From: Sipunculus nudus
Lineage: Eukaryota > Annelida > Sipuncula > Golfingiida > Sipunculidae
DNA: 64,000 nt
Direction: 5' to 3'
Assembly (NCBI GenBank): GCA_026874595.1
Contig: CM049318.1
Span: 33,069,956-33,133,955 of the forward strand
The notes under the pieces were generated by a model. It worked only from the letters and a program-made list of their open reading frames with translations. It searched no databases and was not told the origin of the DNA. Positions 24,658 to 36,951 of this stretch are shown here, piece by piece. The translations under genes and the position numbers were made by a program. The first letter of the stretch is position 1. Each line of letters begins with the position of its first letter.

Positions 24658-27600
24658 CGTTAACTTGACAGTACATACACTCTGCGCCCCCTGCGCTCTT
24701 CGGCCTAGCCGATGTGGTCTCACACGGAGTAAAAAGTTATCAGGAGAAAATACACAGAATATAATCATAAAATTTTGCGACCATTTAAAGTACCATGGAA
24801 CGTATGCCATGAGGGCCTACTGGCCAGAATGGTTCCTACTCCGGGAACGTTACTTCATACACCTTGGCTTATGCCTGTTATACATGCTTTAAAGTCAAAC
24901 ATCGAAATTACGTTTTGCCAGTTATGCCCTAACAATAGGTGGTTTTAAAAACAAATTTGCGATTCCCAGCATACGGACCTCATAAAACATCGTATTAATC
25001 TCATAACTATAAATACGCGTACAGAGGGAAAATGACTGCTTTTATGACAGTCCTCAGTACAACTGTCCAATAAACACATTAGCTTCCCGTTACTTCACAG
25101 TACAGGCCATAAATCACCACTGTGCACTGGTGATATAAAATACATTTACTCCACGTAAGGTCGAGCTAACCATTCTTTAAATAAAGTCAAAAACGGATCC
25201 TACTTTAAATATTAAAATCCGTGTTCATACGGCGGGTGAATAAAGCCTAAGTATCTAGAATTACATTTACAAGAAAATGATAGATGAGAAAATCTTACGG
25301 GTCTTCAACACCAACCTTTTTAATGACACTCGAAGATCTGCTTCCCGCTGGAGATCCCTTTACGTTTGTTGTGGTAGTTCGAGTGTGTCTGTCATTGACC
25401 ATTTATACCGGACTCTGCTCATTGGTAGTGAATATTCATAAGATGCAGGAATAACAACGCCTGAACAATACGAAAAGGGCTCGAACATGTCGTGTCCCCT
25501 CACCTTTGACCTGGTGACCTATGAAGCAATAATCCGAGCCTTTTGTCTCGTGGCGTACAATAACCTTTGTTAACACGCGGAGGCGGCCGAATTGCAATGA
25601 GGGCTCACTCAGCCAGAACGGCTAAAACAAGCGAGCGTGGATGCACACCCGAATTTTTTACTGCGTCACAATTGTTTATGACTTAAAGGCATTTTCACAC
25701 CGGATGCGTCCGAACGAATTTTGCGTTCGAACGAAAATTTGCAGTGCGAACGAAAACATAAAATCCTTTATTTTATGTTGGTCCATACACACCTAATCCG
25801 AACGATGCTATCCGAACGAAAATAATAGAACATTAAGGTGAAAATGCTCAACCATGCAGGGGAGCATAAATAATGTATCGTATACAGTTAGTTTTACTAT
25901 ATGTACGACAGAACTGTTTCATGAGAACAGCTGACTAGCCTTCTCGCTTTTCAGGTACTAACTGAACTGATCAGATATGCGAATGAAGGTTGTCATAATA
26001 GGTAGGATTAATCTGGGGTTATTAGGTTCGGTGAGGTAGTTGTTGGGGCCCAGGTGGTTATTTTGTTGGAACCAGCACAACACGGATCCATTGAACCAGC
26101 ACAACACAATAGCCACTATATATTTTAGTGGCGTCTTATTATTCCCCCGTTTTGAGCTTTGTCGTCTCCACTATCAGCTGTTTCTATCGGCGCGGAAGGA
26201 TAAGGCGGCCATCCGAGAGGCACACTTGGAACAATTTTTCTGTCTATCCCTCCGAATCGAGTGTCAGTAGCTGGAACTTTCCCATGTATAAAAAATCGAT
26301 CATTGTGACCCAACCAGCTCGCTTCAGCTTCAGCTTCGACAAATAAAACGTCAAGTAACTTGGGAGAATGTAGCGCTATATGTTTGGCTGCCCTTACTTC
26401 AGCCTTTAACTTTGCAGCCTGAACTCCCGTGCTTCATTAACATATTTAAATGAGATTTGGTTTTTAAAATACACACACGCCACCTATTGGTAAGGCGAGT
26501 ACTACGACCGTTGGAACATTTTAGTACACGGCTTTATTTGGACAGGCGACCAGTGTGAAACCTTGATTCTTTGAAATAAATCAAATATATACCAATCCTG
26601 AATAAATAGCAAGTTTTAATAGACAAACCATACAAGAAACCGTGTCAGTGCATCGAAGTGGCGCAAGCGAGCGTGTCACAGGCACCGCTTCAAACCCGGT
26701 CTTTGACACTGTACCCTATCGTTGCTAAAACAATACGCGCATTTTTAATTATAAACTATGATGCAAAGGGTACCTATGATCCATATTCCGAGCTGCCATC
26801 TCTGTGCTAAACATATAAATTATTCTTTAGGCGTTAATTTGAATCGGTGTTTTCGCCCGTGAACCACCGCTTCGGTGGCCATATTCACAGGGTAAACATG
26901 CACCCACTGACTCAGGTCACGGGTCGTAACCATGGAGACGACACACTTCGCTGACCCAAAAACTAACTTTAGAGCGGCCAAGCTGTGTGCATGTGCAGTA
27001 TAGGCCATATAGCATTGCCTTTACATGTATAAGCTCATCGGAAGCCTGCTCTGCACGTGATTAGTAGCTGTTTTGCAGTTTACGTTAAGTTTTATATCAT
27101 TAAGAAAGTTACAGACCAGTTTTCACCGTTTTTTTTTAAATAAAAAATATTAAAATACCGTCACAGTAAAAGGGCTTTCTGACAATATTTACAGCCTGAA
27201 TAAGGCTCATCATGCAGCGCTCAAGGCTATCGTAGTTGGTCAAAATAATGTTCTTGGCCCTGTGATAGGTTGTACCATCCCATATAATTTATTTTTAAAT
27301 TGATCTGTTTTTCATGTTGTAGCCATATTTTGGCTATTTCATAATCTGTTTGTGTTGTATTCTTGTGTACATCCATAAGGGTTGACCTCGTGACTGACGG
27401 CGCTCCGGCCTCCGCGCTCAGGAACCAGCTGACGCTCACAAAAATGTGTACCCTGGCTTTGCTAAACCACTTTGAAGTCTGATATTTTCCATAACCGTAT
27501 ATTTTATAATGCTTTTTCCTTTGAGTATGGTCAGTTTACTGCTGTCGGTAAATTTACCCATTGTTTCATGGATTTTCTGAGCGGTCCCCCTCGACGTGTC

Positions 27601-28189
27601 AGTAGGTCATAGACATGTTGAAAGAGGCCATTTCACAAGTAACATGACAATGGTCATATGATTTAATAATATCCATTGCCTGCTACAGATGGCAGGACAC
27701 AACTATGAGTGGACAGACAATTTTATCATACTAACATTGAAAAGATAATGGCGTCTGAAAAATGACCCTAATCGAAGTACATCTGTGGGCATTCATGTTT
27801 GTTTTTACCGCTAGGGGTCGGGGCAATCGCCCCTCAAGTAAACAAAGACCACGTGCCGACGCATGGGAGATCAGGCTGTTTGGTGGTACTTTTGCTTTCA
27901 ACGATTTATTTTCTCTATGATTTTTCATACCTTGTTCGCGCAGGTCACACTTATCATCGGTCTTTCCTTTCCTTATTATTGGGTCGTTTAACCTGATTTC
28001 TTCATAGTATTTCTAAGAACATTGGAGATATGAAGACTATATTATAAATAGGGATTCGAGCGCCTGTGCCAACAGAGAAGATAAAAACGTCATCTTTCAT
28101 TTGGAAGATTTATTCAAAACTCGCGAGCGTAAATATGGGATCCTCAGCCGCGCAGTTATAGCAGCGAAATTGCAAATGGTTTAAAAGCA
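24658..28189. other. No gene recognised
   Basis: Includes a TCCGAACGAA-rich stretch at 25700-25820 that resembles a decayed inverted-repeat element. ORFs at 26.0-26.35 kb lie in slightly GC-richer DNA but match nothing I know. Confidence 0.4.

Positions 28190-28254
<65 letters not shown>
28190..28254 (+). repeat. (AT)n(GA)n compound microsatellite
   Basis: About 11 AT/TA units run directly into about 21 GA units, abutting the left end of the pogo-like element. Confidence 0.95.
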
Positions 28255-28255
<1 letters not shown>

Positions 28256-29372
28256 GAAGCCGCTTAATTGCAAGAGGCTTTTGTCAAGCAAATTTGTTGC
28301 AATTAACCGAAGTTGCATTTAGGCGAAGTTCATCGTCTACCATGTGTAAGGGGAAGCCGACTGATCGATTAGACCACCTAATATCTAATGAATTTAGCAT
28401 TTGTTTTTTAACACTATTCGTATTGTGATAAAGAATAAAAACACATGTATTAAATAACTTTTATTTAAAAATAAAAATGTATTCAAGAGAACACATTAAA
28501 AGCAAAGCCATAGAGAGTTATTAAAGATCACATATATTAACAAAGGCAATATCGTCTGCGCTTCCGGTCTGGATTCTTATTTTCTGTGTAATCTTGGATG
28601 ATTGTCTCCCTCTGAGCGATTACTCGAGAAATCTGTGACTGGGACACGGCAAACTTCTTTGAAATGTCGACTTGTGGAACCCTTTGGTCTTTCATCTTGA
28701 TAACTTCATACTTGTCAGCCATGGAGAGATCGTTGCGTTTGCGCTTGCCTCTCATGATTGGATAGTGACATGATTCGAAATTTGCTGGTCTTTTATAGAA
28801 GAGATGTTTTGACAAGACAAGGGGTTAACAATGTAAGTTTATACAAGAGCCTTTGACAATTCTATTATGAGTATCATCAAAGGAACAAACCATGGGACAG
28901 CTAGCTCACAAAGTTTGTTTTACAAACAAACTCAAGCTTATTAAGAGTTGCTCTCGTAGTCAAGGTGTTTAATAGGTGTGACGTTTTTTTAACCTACCAT
29001 TGTTAACCCACTTCAAAGAGATGTGTGCTGTGACCGTATCGAACTGTATCCCCGAGCACAGGGTAATTAAGATCCTTTGTACACATGTACACCTGCAGTT
29101 ATCACAGCGGCTACTTTTGAAGTTCCGGTCTCTGATCATTATTGGGATAACACAAACACAACTCACCGACTCATTGAAGTACTTGCATTTAACGTGAGTT
29201 TTCTACCCTTCTGCCCACATTTTCCCTTGCGTTAATCGGAAGTTTGCGATTATTAGGCTTCCGATTATGCGGCGCGTTTTTAATGATAACATATAAGAAA
29301 TGATTTTGGTTTTCAGAATTTCTTGCAAATAAGCGGCATTTTCTGTCAACCGACTTGCAAATAAGTGGCGTC

Positions 29373-29373
<1 letters not shown>
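28255..29373 (-). mobile_element. Small pogo-like DNA element bracketed by microsatellites
   Basis: Inverted ends CGAAGCCGCTTAATTGCAAG (28255-28274) and the complement of 29354-29373 agree at 17 of 20 positions. More copies of the TTGCAAATAAGCGGC motif lie just inside. The right flank is TA, the pogo/Tc1 target; the left flank is now (GA)n. The interior has a minus-strand N-terminal transposase fragment. At 1.1 kb it is too short for an autonomous element. Confidence 0.7.
28537..28815 (-). pseudogene. Pogo/Tigger-type transposase N-terminal fragment (CENP-B-like HTH)
   Basis: About 92 codons. From the internal MRGKRKRNDLSMADKYEVI, the sequence KMKDQRVPQVDISKKFAVSQ then SQISRVI is the CENP-B/psq helix-turn-helix of pogo-type transposases. 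It stops at RRRYCLC, before the second HTH and the DDE domain. Presumed inactive remnant. Confidence 0.75.
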
Positions 29374-29428
<55 letters not shown>

Positions 29429-29451
29429 ATATATTTATATATATATATATA

Positions 29452-29532
<81 letters not shown>
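29374..29532 (+). repeat. (TA)n microsatellite, about 160 bp
   Basis: Long TA array interrupted by TGTATG and GTGTG, abutting the right end of the pogo-like element. Tyr/Ile ORFs over it are artefacts. Confidence 0.95.
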
Positions 29533-29535
<3 letters not shown>

Positions 29536-29619
29536 TCAGAGCAGGCATTTTCAGTTTTAAAATGTTAAGTAATGTTTAAAATTCATGTCTTCAGTTCTCA
29601 TATCCTATACGAAGTCTCT

Positions 29620-30275
29620 GTAGATGAGTGAATGAAACAATTTAGTAGATTTCAATAACTTTCCTGTATGAAATAGAGAAAAAATGTATGCTATTAAAGT
29701 AAAAGAAAAATCACATGTGACCTTTGAGTCCTTGGGCCCTTGTTGGCTTCATAGAGTGTGTTTAAATCCCCATTTTGTATACAGGACATTTATGACATGT
29801 GCACTAAAAATAAATATACTCAAAGGAGAATTTTACATACATTTACACATTTACTCTATATAGGCCTACTCTATATAAATGATCGAGTAGATGTCTCCCT
29901 ATGAATAGAGCTTTATTCCCAATGTGAGGCCAGACATATTACATGAGATATATTTCAAATGCTATGTTTACAGGACCATATTAGATTTAAGACACCGTTT
30001 GAGAATGGCATGTTCACCCTGAATGGAATATCCGCTAATGAAGGGAAGCCAGTTTCACACCAGCTACATGTGGCGCCACCTATTACCCGCTATAAGTAAC
30101 AAATTTACACTGACCGTCTGTTCAATATTACGTTAATTTATTTTTACAATTTGGCAAAAAGAAAAAATCTTTTGCTAAAAAAAATAGTGTTCTATCTAAT
30201 ATGCTAACTTAATTTTATAACCATTTGAATAATTGAAGAAGGTCAGTAAATAAGGTCAATATAGTATAGATAATA
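29620..30275 (+). repeat. Diverged duplicated segment, copy A (left part)
   Basis: Collinear with 34270-34910, sharing TTTCCTGTATGAA, GTGTGTTTAAATCCC, CTAAAAATAAATAT, GAATGGCATG, CCCTGAATGGAATATCCGC and CAGCTACATGTGGCGCCA. It is interrupted at its right end by the 30.28-33.0 kb element and resumes at 33001 with CCAATAACTT. No coding sequence seen. Confidence 0.7.
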
Positions 30276-33000
30276 AACAAGTGACCCATGGGTCATGACG
30301 CTCAGCTGACTGGGAAGAGATTCGCAAAAGGAAATTTTATCATCAGAATGGTAGTATATACCCATTCAACTGAAGCATCAAACAGATTAACCAACAGGCC
30401 AAGATTTAGTCTGTATTTATATATCTCAAAAATAGAGAAAAATGTGTAAACTTTTAAAACTAGAATACCACCTGTCTTAAAATCAAGAAAGCTATCCTGG
30501 ATGTATACACATGACGAATTTCAGGTGAATTAGTCAATTCACTGCAGAGATATGAGTGATTTTAACCCAAGGCAGATGAACAGATGGACACTGTGCAAAC
30601 ATGGTTACAGGTGGCGCCACCATTTTTTGTGTATGTTATAAAGCAATCCAAGGGCTACATTTGTATCAATTTTATTTCCTGATCGGTCAAACGGTTCCCG
30701 AGATATGAGGGTTTATGAGTGGAAACAGACCCACAAATGGACACTGGATAGAGAGGAAAGGTCAGAGGTCAATGCAAATTGGTTAGGCACCAGTTCACAT
30801 GTGACCCGATAATAGGTGTAAGTTTGGGAAAAATCGGTCCATTAGTCTCCGAGGAGCTCTCTGGAAACGAACGCCGCCGCGGCGGAGGAACTCGGTCAAA
30901 AACATAGTATCCGCAAAACTTCGTTTTGGCGGATACAAAAATACAGGTGGCTCCACCAGTCTGCAGAAACTAATAAAAACACTTAATGGTCAATATCCAT
31001 GCAAAAAATCATGGTGATCTCTGCATTAGTTGTTCAGATACTTCAGTTTTTGTATCAAATTGTCCATTATTCTGAGGGATACTTCGGAGTCCTATAGCTT
31101 GAAGGATATGGGTAACAGAGACCTAATTTCAAGTTTCCACAGGCACCTTTCATGGGCCTCCTTGCATGACAAGAATGAAGATTCTAGGTCCAGTTGTTGC
31201 GATTTGTACCCTGTTGACAGATAACCACATCTTTAAAGGTCTCAAAAAAAAGAAAAAAATTCGTAAAAATTTGAAAAAAAATAGAGGTGGCACACCCAGT
31301 CTGCAGAAACTGATGGAACAGCTCATGATCAATATGTATGCCGAAAATCATGACCATCAGTGTTGTAGTTATTGAAATACTGCAGTTTTTGTATCAAATT
31401 TTCCATTATTCTGGGGGGGGGGTATTTTGGACCCATACAGCTTAAAGAATATGGGTAACAGAGACCTAATTTCAAGTTTCCATGGAGACTTTTCATCGGT
31501 TTCCCTGTGTGTCAAGAATGAAGATTCTTGGTCCAGTTTTTGTAATTTGTGCCCTGTTAACAGATGTTCATATCTTTAAAGGTCTCAAAAATACAGAAAA
31601 ATTTCGTAAAAAAAACCGAACAAATACAGGTGGTGCCACCAGTCTGCAGAAACTGATGAAACACTCCATGATCAATATCCATGCAAACAATTATGGTTAT
31701 CTCTGCATTAGTTGTTCAGATACTTTAGCTTTTGTATCAAATTTTCCATTATTCTGAGCTGTACTTTGGAGTGCCATAGCTCAAAGGATATGGGTAACAG
31801 AGACCAAATTTCAGGTTTCCATGGAGACTTATCATGGGTCTCCCTGTGTGTCAAGAACGAAGATTCTAGGTCCAGTCGTTACGATTTGTACCCTGTTGAC
31901 AGATAACTACATCCTTAAAGGTCTCAAAAATGGAGAAAACAATTCCTGAACATTGAAAAATACAGGTGGCGCCACCAGTCTGCACAAACTGATGAAACAT
32001 CTCATGATCAATATGTATGTCGAAAATCATGACCATCAGTGATGTAGTTAATGAGATATTGAAGTTTTTGTATGAAATTTTTGACTATTCTGGGGGGTAA
32101 TTTTGGGCCCCATAGCTCCAAGGATATGGGTAACAGAGACCTAATTTCTGCTTTCCATGGAGACTTTTCATAGGTCTCTCAGTGTGTCGAAAATGAAGAT
32201 TCTAGGTCCAGTCGTTACGATTTGTGCCACGCTAACAGATGACAGCATCCTCAAAGGTCTCAAAAATAGAGGAAAAAATCGTAAAAAATCAAACAGTACA
32301 GGTGGCGCCACCAGTCTGCAGGAACTGATCGAACATCTCATGATCAATATGTATGCCAAAAATGAAGACCATCAGTGATGTAGTTATTGAGATATTGAAG
32401 TTTTTGTATGAAATTTTTTACTATTCTGGGGGGTACTTTGGGGCCCCATAGCTCAAAGGATATGGGTAACAGAGACCTAATTTCTGGTTTCCAAGGAGAT
32501 TTTTCATGGACCTCTCAGTGTGTCAAGAATTATGATTCTAAGTCCAGTCTTTATGATTTGTGCCTTGTTAACAGATGTTCACATTTTTAAAGGTCTCAAA
32601 AATAGAGAAAAAAATTCGTAAAAAATCGAAAAATACAGGTGGCGCCACCAGTCTGCAGGAAGTGATGTAACATCTCATGATCAATATGTATGCCAAAAAT
32701 CATGACCATCAGTCAAGTAGTTAATGAGATATTGAAGTTTTTGTATGAAATTTTTGACTTTTCTGGGGGGTACTTTGGGGCCACATAGCTCGAAGGATAT
32801 GGGTAACAGAGACCTAATTTCTGGTTTCCAAGGAGATTTTTTATGGACCTTTTTAGAATCCCAAGTTACAAGGTTCTAGGTCCAGCGGTTACGATTTGTG
32901 CCTGGTTAACGGACGGACAGACGGACAGACGGACAGACGGACGACGGACAAAGAGTGATCGCTATAGCTCAGATGACTTTCAGTCAGCTGAGCTAAAAAA
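30276..33000. mobile_element. TIR-bounded non-coding element containing ~338-bp tandem units
   Basis: GCTCAGCTGACTG (30300-30312) is inverted as CAGTCAGCTGAGC (32981-32993). The right end carries (GACGGACA)n at about 32908-32950 and a GCTATAGCTCAGATGACTTT stretch. A related paralogous stretch at 34.27-35.05 kb lacks the insert, placing the borders within a few bases of those given. No protein is recognisable. A fragment of the same right end, reversed, lies at 39256-39340. Confidence 0.65.
30944..32905 (+). repeat. Tandem array of ~336-343-bp units (about 5.8 copies)
   Basis: The motif CAGGTGGCGCCACCAGTCTG recurs at 30944, 31284, 31627, 31963, 32299 and 32636. Each unit also carries GATATGGGTAACAGAGACC and GGTTTCCATGGAGACTTTTC. 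Short ORFs recur with similar residues because the DNA repeats; the frames break often and no domain is evident. Confidence 0.85.
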
Positions 33001-33296
33001 CCAATAACTTTTAAAATGCATCAACACTTCAACCAGTACTTTTTCTTATAGAATTCGATTATTTCTTATAATAACTAGATTTTGGTATTAAGAATTTTTA
33101 TTATCCTCCAACCCGCTGGAGGACCACAAATGATAAAATAGTTTAAAAAATCACGTAAGAGGGTCCGTGCTAAAAGTGTTATGACAACATATCCACGCTC
33201 TTTAAACGTGGTCCCTGTGGGCAGTGTGTAAAACCCAGACATTTTCCTCGAATGAGGGAGGGGAGGTCAAGAAGCCGTGTTAGGCCAAAAAAAAAT

Positions 33297-33590
33297 AAAA
33301 GTGTACGGTTCTCAGGCACGTTTTTTTTTTTCTGAAATCACTGCAGGCGGGCGGTATTTTACTTTTTACCTTTTTGTATGTTTCGATAAAAATGTCATGT
33401 GATCACAGAAAATCATGAAAATAACAGGGTTTTTGCCGAACAGGTTAAAGACCTAGACAACAAAGGAATCATATAAAAATTGTATTATTTTATCTTCTTG
33501 AAAGATAAAAATCAAAATTAAAGTGTTTGATGAGGGGAGTTAAAATTGACGCGGGCGGTTCCTGAGAACCGTACCTTTTATTTTAGTTTA
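33297..33590. mobile_element. Small inverted-repeat element
   Basis: GTACGGTTCTCAGG (33303) pairs with CCTGAGAACCGTAC (33561-33574), and GCGGGCGGT occurs near both ends. A half copy (AAAATTGACGCAGGCAG.. then CCTGAGAACCATACC) is at 63233-63272. Confidence 0.5.
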
Positions 33591-33944
33591 TTTTTGTTTA
33601 ATTATAATTTTTTTCTGGCCTTATAAGAATGTTTTCTTTTAAAATTGTCACTGAAAAAAACGAAAAGCAACCCGAAGTAAGGAAACACAAGTTTTCTTAG
33701 TGCTAAGAACTAAACAGCAATGATTGGATGGGCACAGACACAGATGGGCAGATGATTAAACTGCTTAAAAAAATCTGGACGTTCACATACCCAGCGGTGT
33801 GACAATGTAGTACAAATTAATGCAGGTTGGGGTAATAATTAACCTAAGTTTTCATTGTTTTATGCATCTGACTAACTGAAGATGTTTCCGCTTTGTCGAG
33901 CAGCTACAGGTTGCTGCGGTCAAGACCCCAGCCCTGTGCGCTCC

Positions 33945-34148
33945 TTAAGCATAATTTTGAGAGCCAATAGACTTAATGCCACCAAGCCAAGCGAAAGCCG
34001 CGAGACCGCCACCGCTTTGCCCGCACTGGTGACCTTTCAGAAAAGACACAACACCCACCGCCATAAAGGCAGAAGCAGCATACATTCCCTCCACCGATCC
34101 CAGAAGCGGAGACCCAGCCATGCCAATCGAGAGCCGAACCCGATCTGT
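33945..34148 (-). pseudogene. Possible ROMO1-like mitochondrial membrane protein fragment
   Basis: A minus-strand frame starting after an acceptor-like CGTTTCACAG encodes a Gly-rich hydrophobic stretch: DRVRLSIGMAGSPLLG.., then QSGGGLAAFAWLGGIKS before a stop. ROMO1 has DRVKMGF near its start and MMQSGGTFGTFMAIG near its end at almost the same spacing (from memory). Identity is low outside those motifs. It could be a diverged exon, a pseudogene or chance. Confidence 0.22.
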
Positions 34149-34269
34149 GAAACGACAGAATTTCGAGTATTTGATATTTTCATTAAATATTTTTAACAAT
34201 ACAATAATTTACATTTTAATGTCATATAAATAATTTGCTTCCGTCTTTTTAACAATATACTGGCCTACA

Positions 34270-35045
34270 ATGAGCAAATGAAACGTATTAAATTTCAACA
34301 AGTTTCCTGTATGAAGTAGAAAATTCTTGCTTTTTAACATAAAATATCATTTGTGAGCTTTGAGTCTTTGGGCGCTTGATCTTTTCATATAGTGTGTTTA
34401 AATCCCTGTTTGTATACCTGTATAATGGACATTATTGACATGTGAACTAAAAATAAATATTCTACAAGAGGAATTTTACTTAAACTAATAAATTTACTCC
34501 TTATGCAAAAAAAATAATAATTACATGAGTTAATGTATGCCTGTTAATAGGGCTTAAGTGCCAATGTGAGTCCAGACATATTTCATGAGATTTATTTCAA
34601 ATGCTATGTTTACAGGAAGATATTAAATTTAAGACACCGTTCGAGAATGGCATGACCACCCTGAATGGAATATCCGCATATGAGGGGAAGCCTGGTTCAG
34701 ACCAGCTACATGTGGCGCCATCTATTATCCGCTCTAAGTAACAAATTAATACTGACCGTCTGCCAAATGTTACAGTAATTTATTTTTACTATTAAGCAAT
34801 AATAGTAGTCTGTTACCGGAAAAAATGCTATATCAAATATTCTTACTTAATTTTATAATAATTTGGATATTTGATAAATAATCAGGCCAATATTGCATAG
34901 ATAGTATAATACCAATAACTTATAAAAGGCTTTAGTATTAGAACCTGTCCTTTTATTAAGCGTGCAATAGTCGTAAATTGCTCTAAAACAATTTTTAGCG
35001 TACTCCAACGCGCTGGAGGACTCAAAAGAAACAAAAATAAAAATT
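34270..35045 (+). repeat. Diverged duplicated segment, copy B (uninterrupted)
   Basis: Matches copy A but runs straight from the AGATAGTATAAT region into CCAATAACTT and then CTCCAACGCGCTGGAGGAC (copy A: CTCCAACCCGCTGGAGGAC near 33107). It therefore represents the site without the insert. Confidence 0.7.
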
Positions 35046-36947
35046 CGAAACAGGGACCGAGCGTACTTGAATTTGTACTATGTCAATGCAGTGGAGACAT
35101 AGTACCTCCGGATAACAAAGAATTGTGTTGTTACAGACGGATTGTCTGTGTACTCACATATGTTACCGGCGAACTCTGTTATCAGGCATTGCGTAAAATG
35201 ACTGAAAATTTCAGGCATTACACGAAATTACTGATTCACCCAGGCATTTCATGAAATGCCTAACATGAAATGCCTAAAAATTCCGGGCATTACGGATGAA
35301 TGAAATTTGGTGATCATTATTACACAATTTGCCTGAAGTGTTTTACTAGGCCTATATATAGGCAAATAGTATAACAACCTAATCTCAATTCCATGTGCTC
35401 TATTTGGCAAAATAGCCTGCTTGTATTTCTACTGATTTGCATGTGCTTTAATAAATTACTGATCTCGTCAGATTTGAACAGCCTTCATCGCCAGGGGTAC
35501 CACACATGAGAAATTAATTAGTGCTGATCTGCTCACATCCTCTTCTTATTCATTGATGGCGGCTGGGGTATAAGATTTGACCAGGACTTTGTCCATCACT
35601 TGTCTATTGTTGTTGAGAACTGAACTGCTGTGAGTTGCTCACTCAGTGGAAATGGATAATGGTAATTGACTTAAATTTAGTTTGAAAAGTATGCAAAGTG
35701 TTCAAAGTTCTTGATTCCGAGAGATATTAAGTATTCAACAATTGAAGAGGTAAAGATTGCCTCCTAGAGCACTTCATCAAAGCCCAGGCATGGTTATGGT
35801 TATTACATATAGAAGAAGTAAGTCCGGTATCATATATATTATTTGATTTATATGAAGTGAGCATTATCACACATAGCCTAGTCCTATCCTATTGATTAAA
35901 ACAATGCAAAATTTCTGGTCAAGGTTATGTATTATTTTTCAGATTTTAGTTTATTTTTTAAAAATATTATTATAAATATTATAATTGATAATTATTCATA
36001 GTGTAAACAAATATGTTTTTTTTTTCAAAAGACAATTAAGCCAAAAGACAATTAAGGCCCCCCCCCCCCCCCCCCCCCCGCTTCTGCTGTAACATATGCA
36101 CAAAGTGTCTTGATATTGGTAATATTTGTCTTGATTGATTGGTGTTTTGACATTGATTTTTAGATACCTAGCTCCCGTGCTTTCTTCTATGCTGCCGTGT
36201 CCGAGTGCCCTAGAAAATCCTTTGAGAAAACTAGAGACATTCCACTTGGCAATAAAAGTCTGATATATCTGCAAAAAGTGTAATAATTAACAAGAAAAAA
36301 GGATATTTTTATCAAATCCGCATGTTACTGACCACTTCGACGGTGTTTTCCACTGTTAATGGCAATTTGACGAGTATTGTCCTTATTAGTGGTGATCAGC
36401 GGCTAACGATGTCTGCTCTGGGTTTTCCCCTAGCAACGGCAGGGCGGCAGCCCGCCTGTGCGGCCCTGCGAGCAGAGGTCACTAAAGTCATTGTGCCAGA
36501 TACTGACACATTTAAAAGTGCCAGGGTTGCAAAGTTTTAAAAGTGAGTCTTGTTTGGTTATTTGAATAAGAAACTATTTATGCTTTGGGTCACTTAAGTT
36601 TCCTTTTTTTAAACACAATATTTGATTTTACACGATTTTTTTTACACAAGAGTTTTCAGATCTCCAGTTTTCTAAAAATCTTTTTTATGCGGTAGTATCC
36701 AGGATCCTGGATACATACACCGCATATAATGCAGTTAAAGTCGGGTTTGCCCATGGCGTTGGTGAAAATACTGATGATAGCCCTGGGTTGTCTAGGGTGT
36801 TGGGAATATTCAGTTTAGGGGACATTCAATACAATTTTGTCTGCCGTCCCTGGTCCTTGAATCGGATTAAAAGATTTCATCCATCTGTCCTCTAAATTCA
36901 GAATGCAGATGCCTTGGTACCGTTGTCACATTAATTGCAAGTAGGCC
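35046..36947. other. No supported gene; may hold the missing first exon(s)
   Basis: ATGGATAATG/gtaatt at 35651 is a phase-1 start-plus-donor candidate compatible with exon a, but it would lack the expected first beta strand. A GC-richer stretch at 36430-36535 has an acceptor-like ttttcccctag. Neither is secure. Confidence 0.2.
36695..36714. repeat. Perfect 20-bp palindrome
   Basis: GTATCCAGGATCCTGGATAC, enclosed by TATGCGGT and ACCGCATA as an outer imperfect stem. Confidence 0.75.
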
Positions 36948-36951
36948 TAAA

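Noticed and set aside
29355-29579. Tyr/Ile repeat ORFs
   Set aside because: Direct translation of a (TA)n microsatellite.
31030-32590. Repeated ORFs (MFRYFSFC.. and METFHR.. types) as a gene family
   Set aside because: They recur because the ~338-bp DNA unit recurs; frames are broken in different units and no domain is visible.
35551-35661. First exon of the host gene ending ATGGATAATG/gtaatt
   Set aside because: Phase fits exon a, but the joined N terminus would lack the first beta strand needed before the AGHG loop; kept only as a weak possibility.
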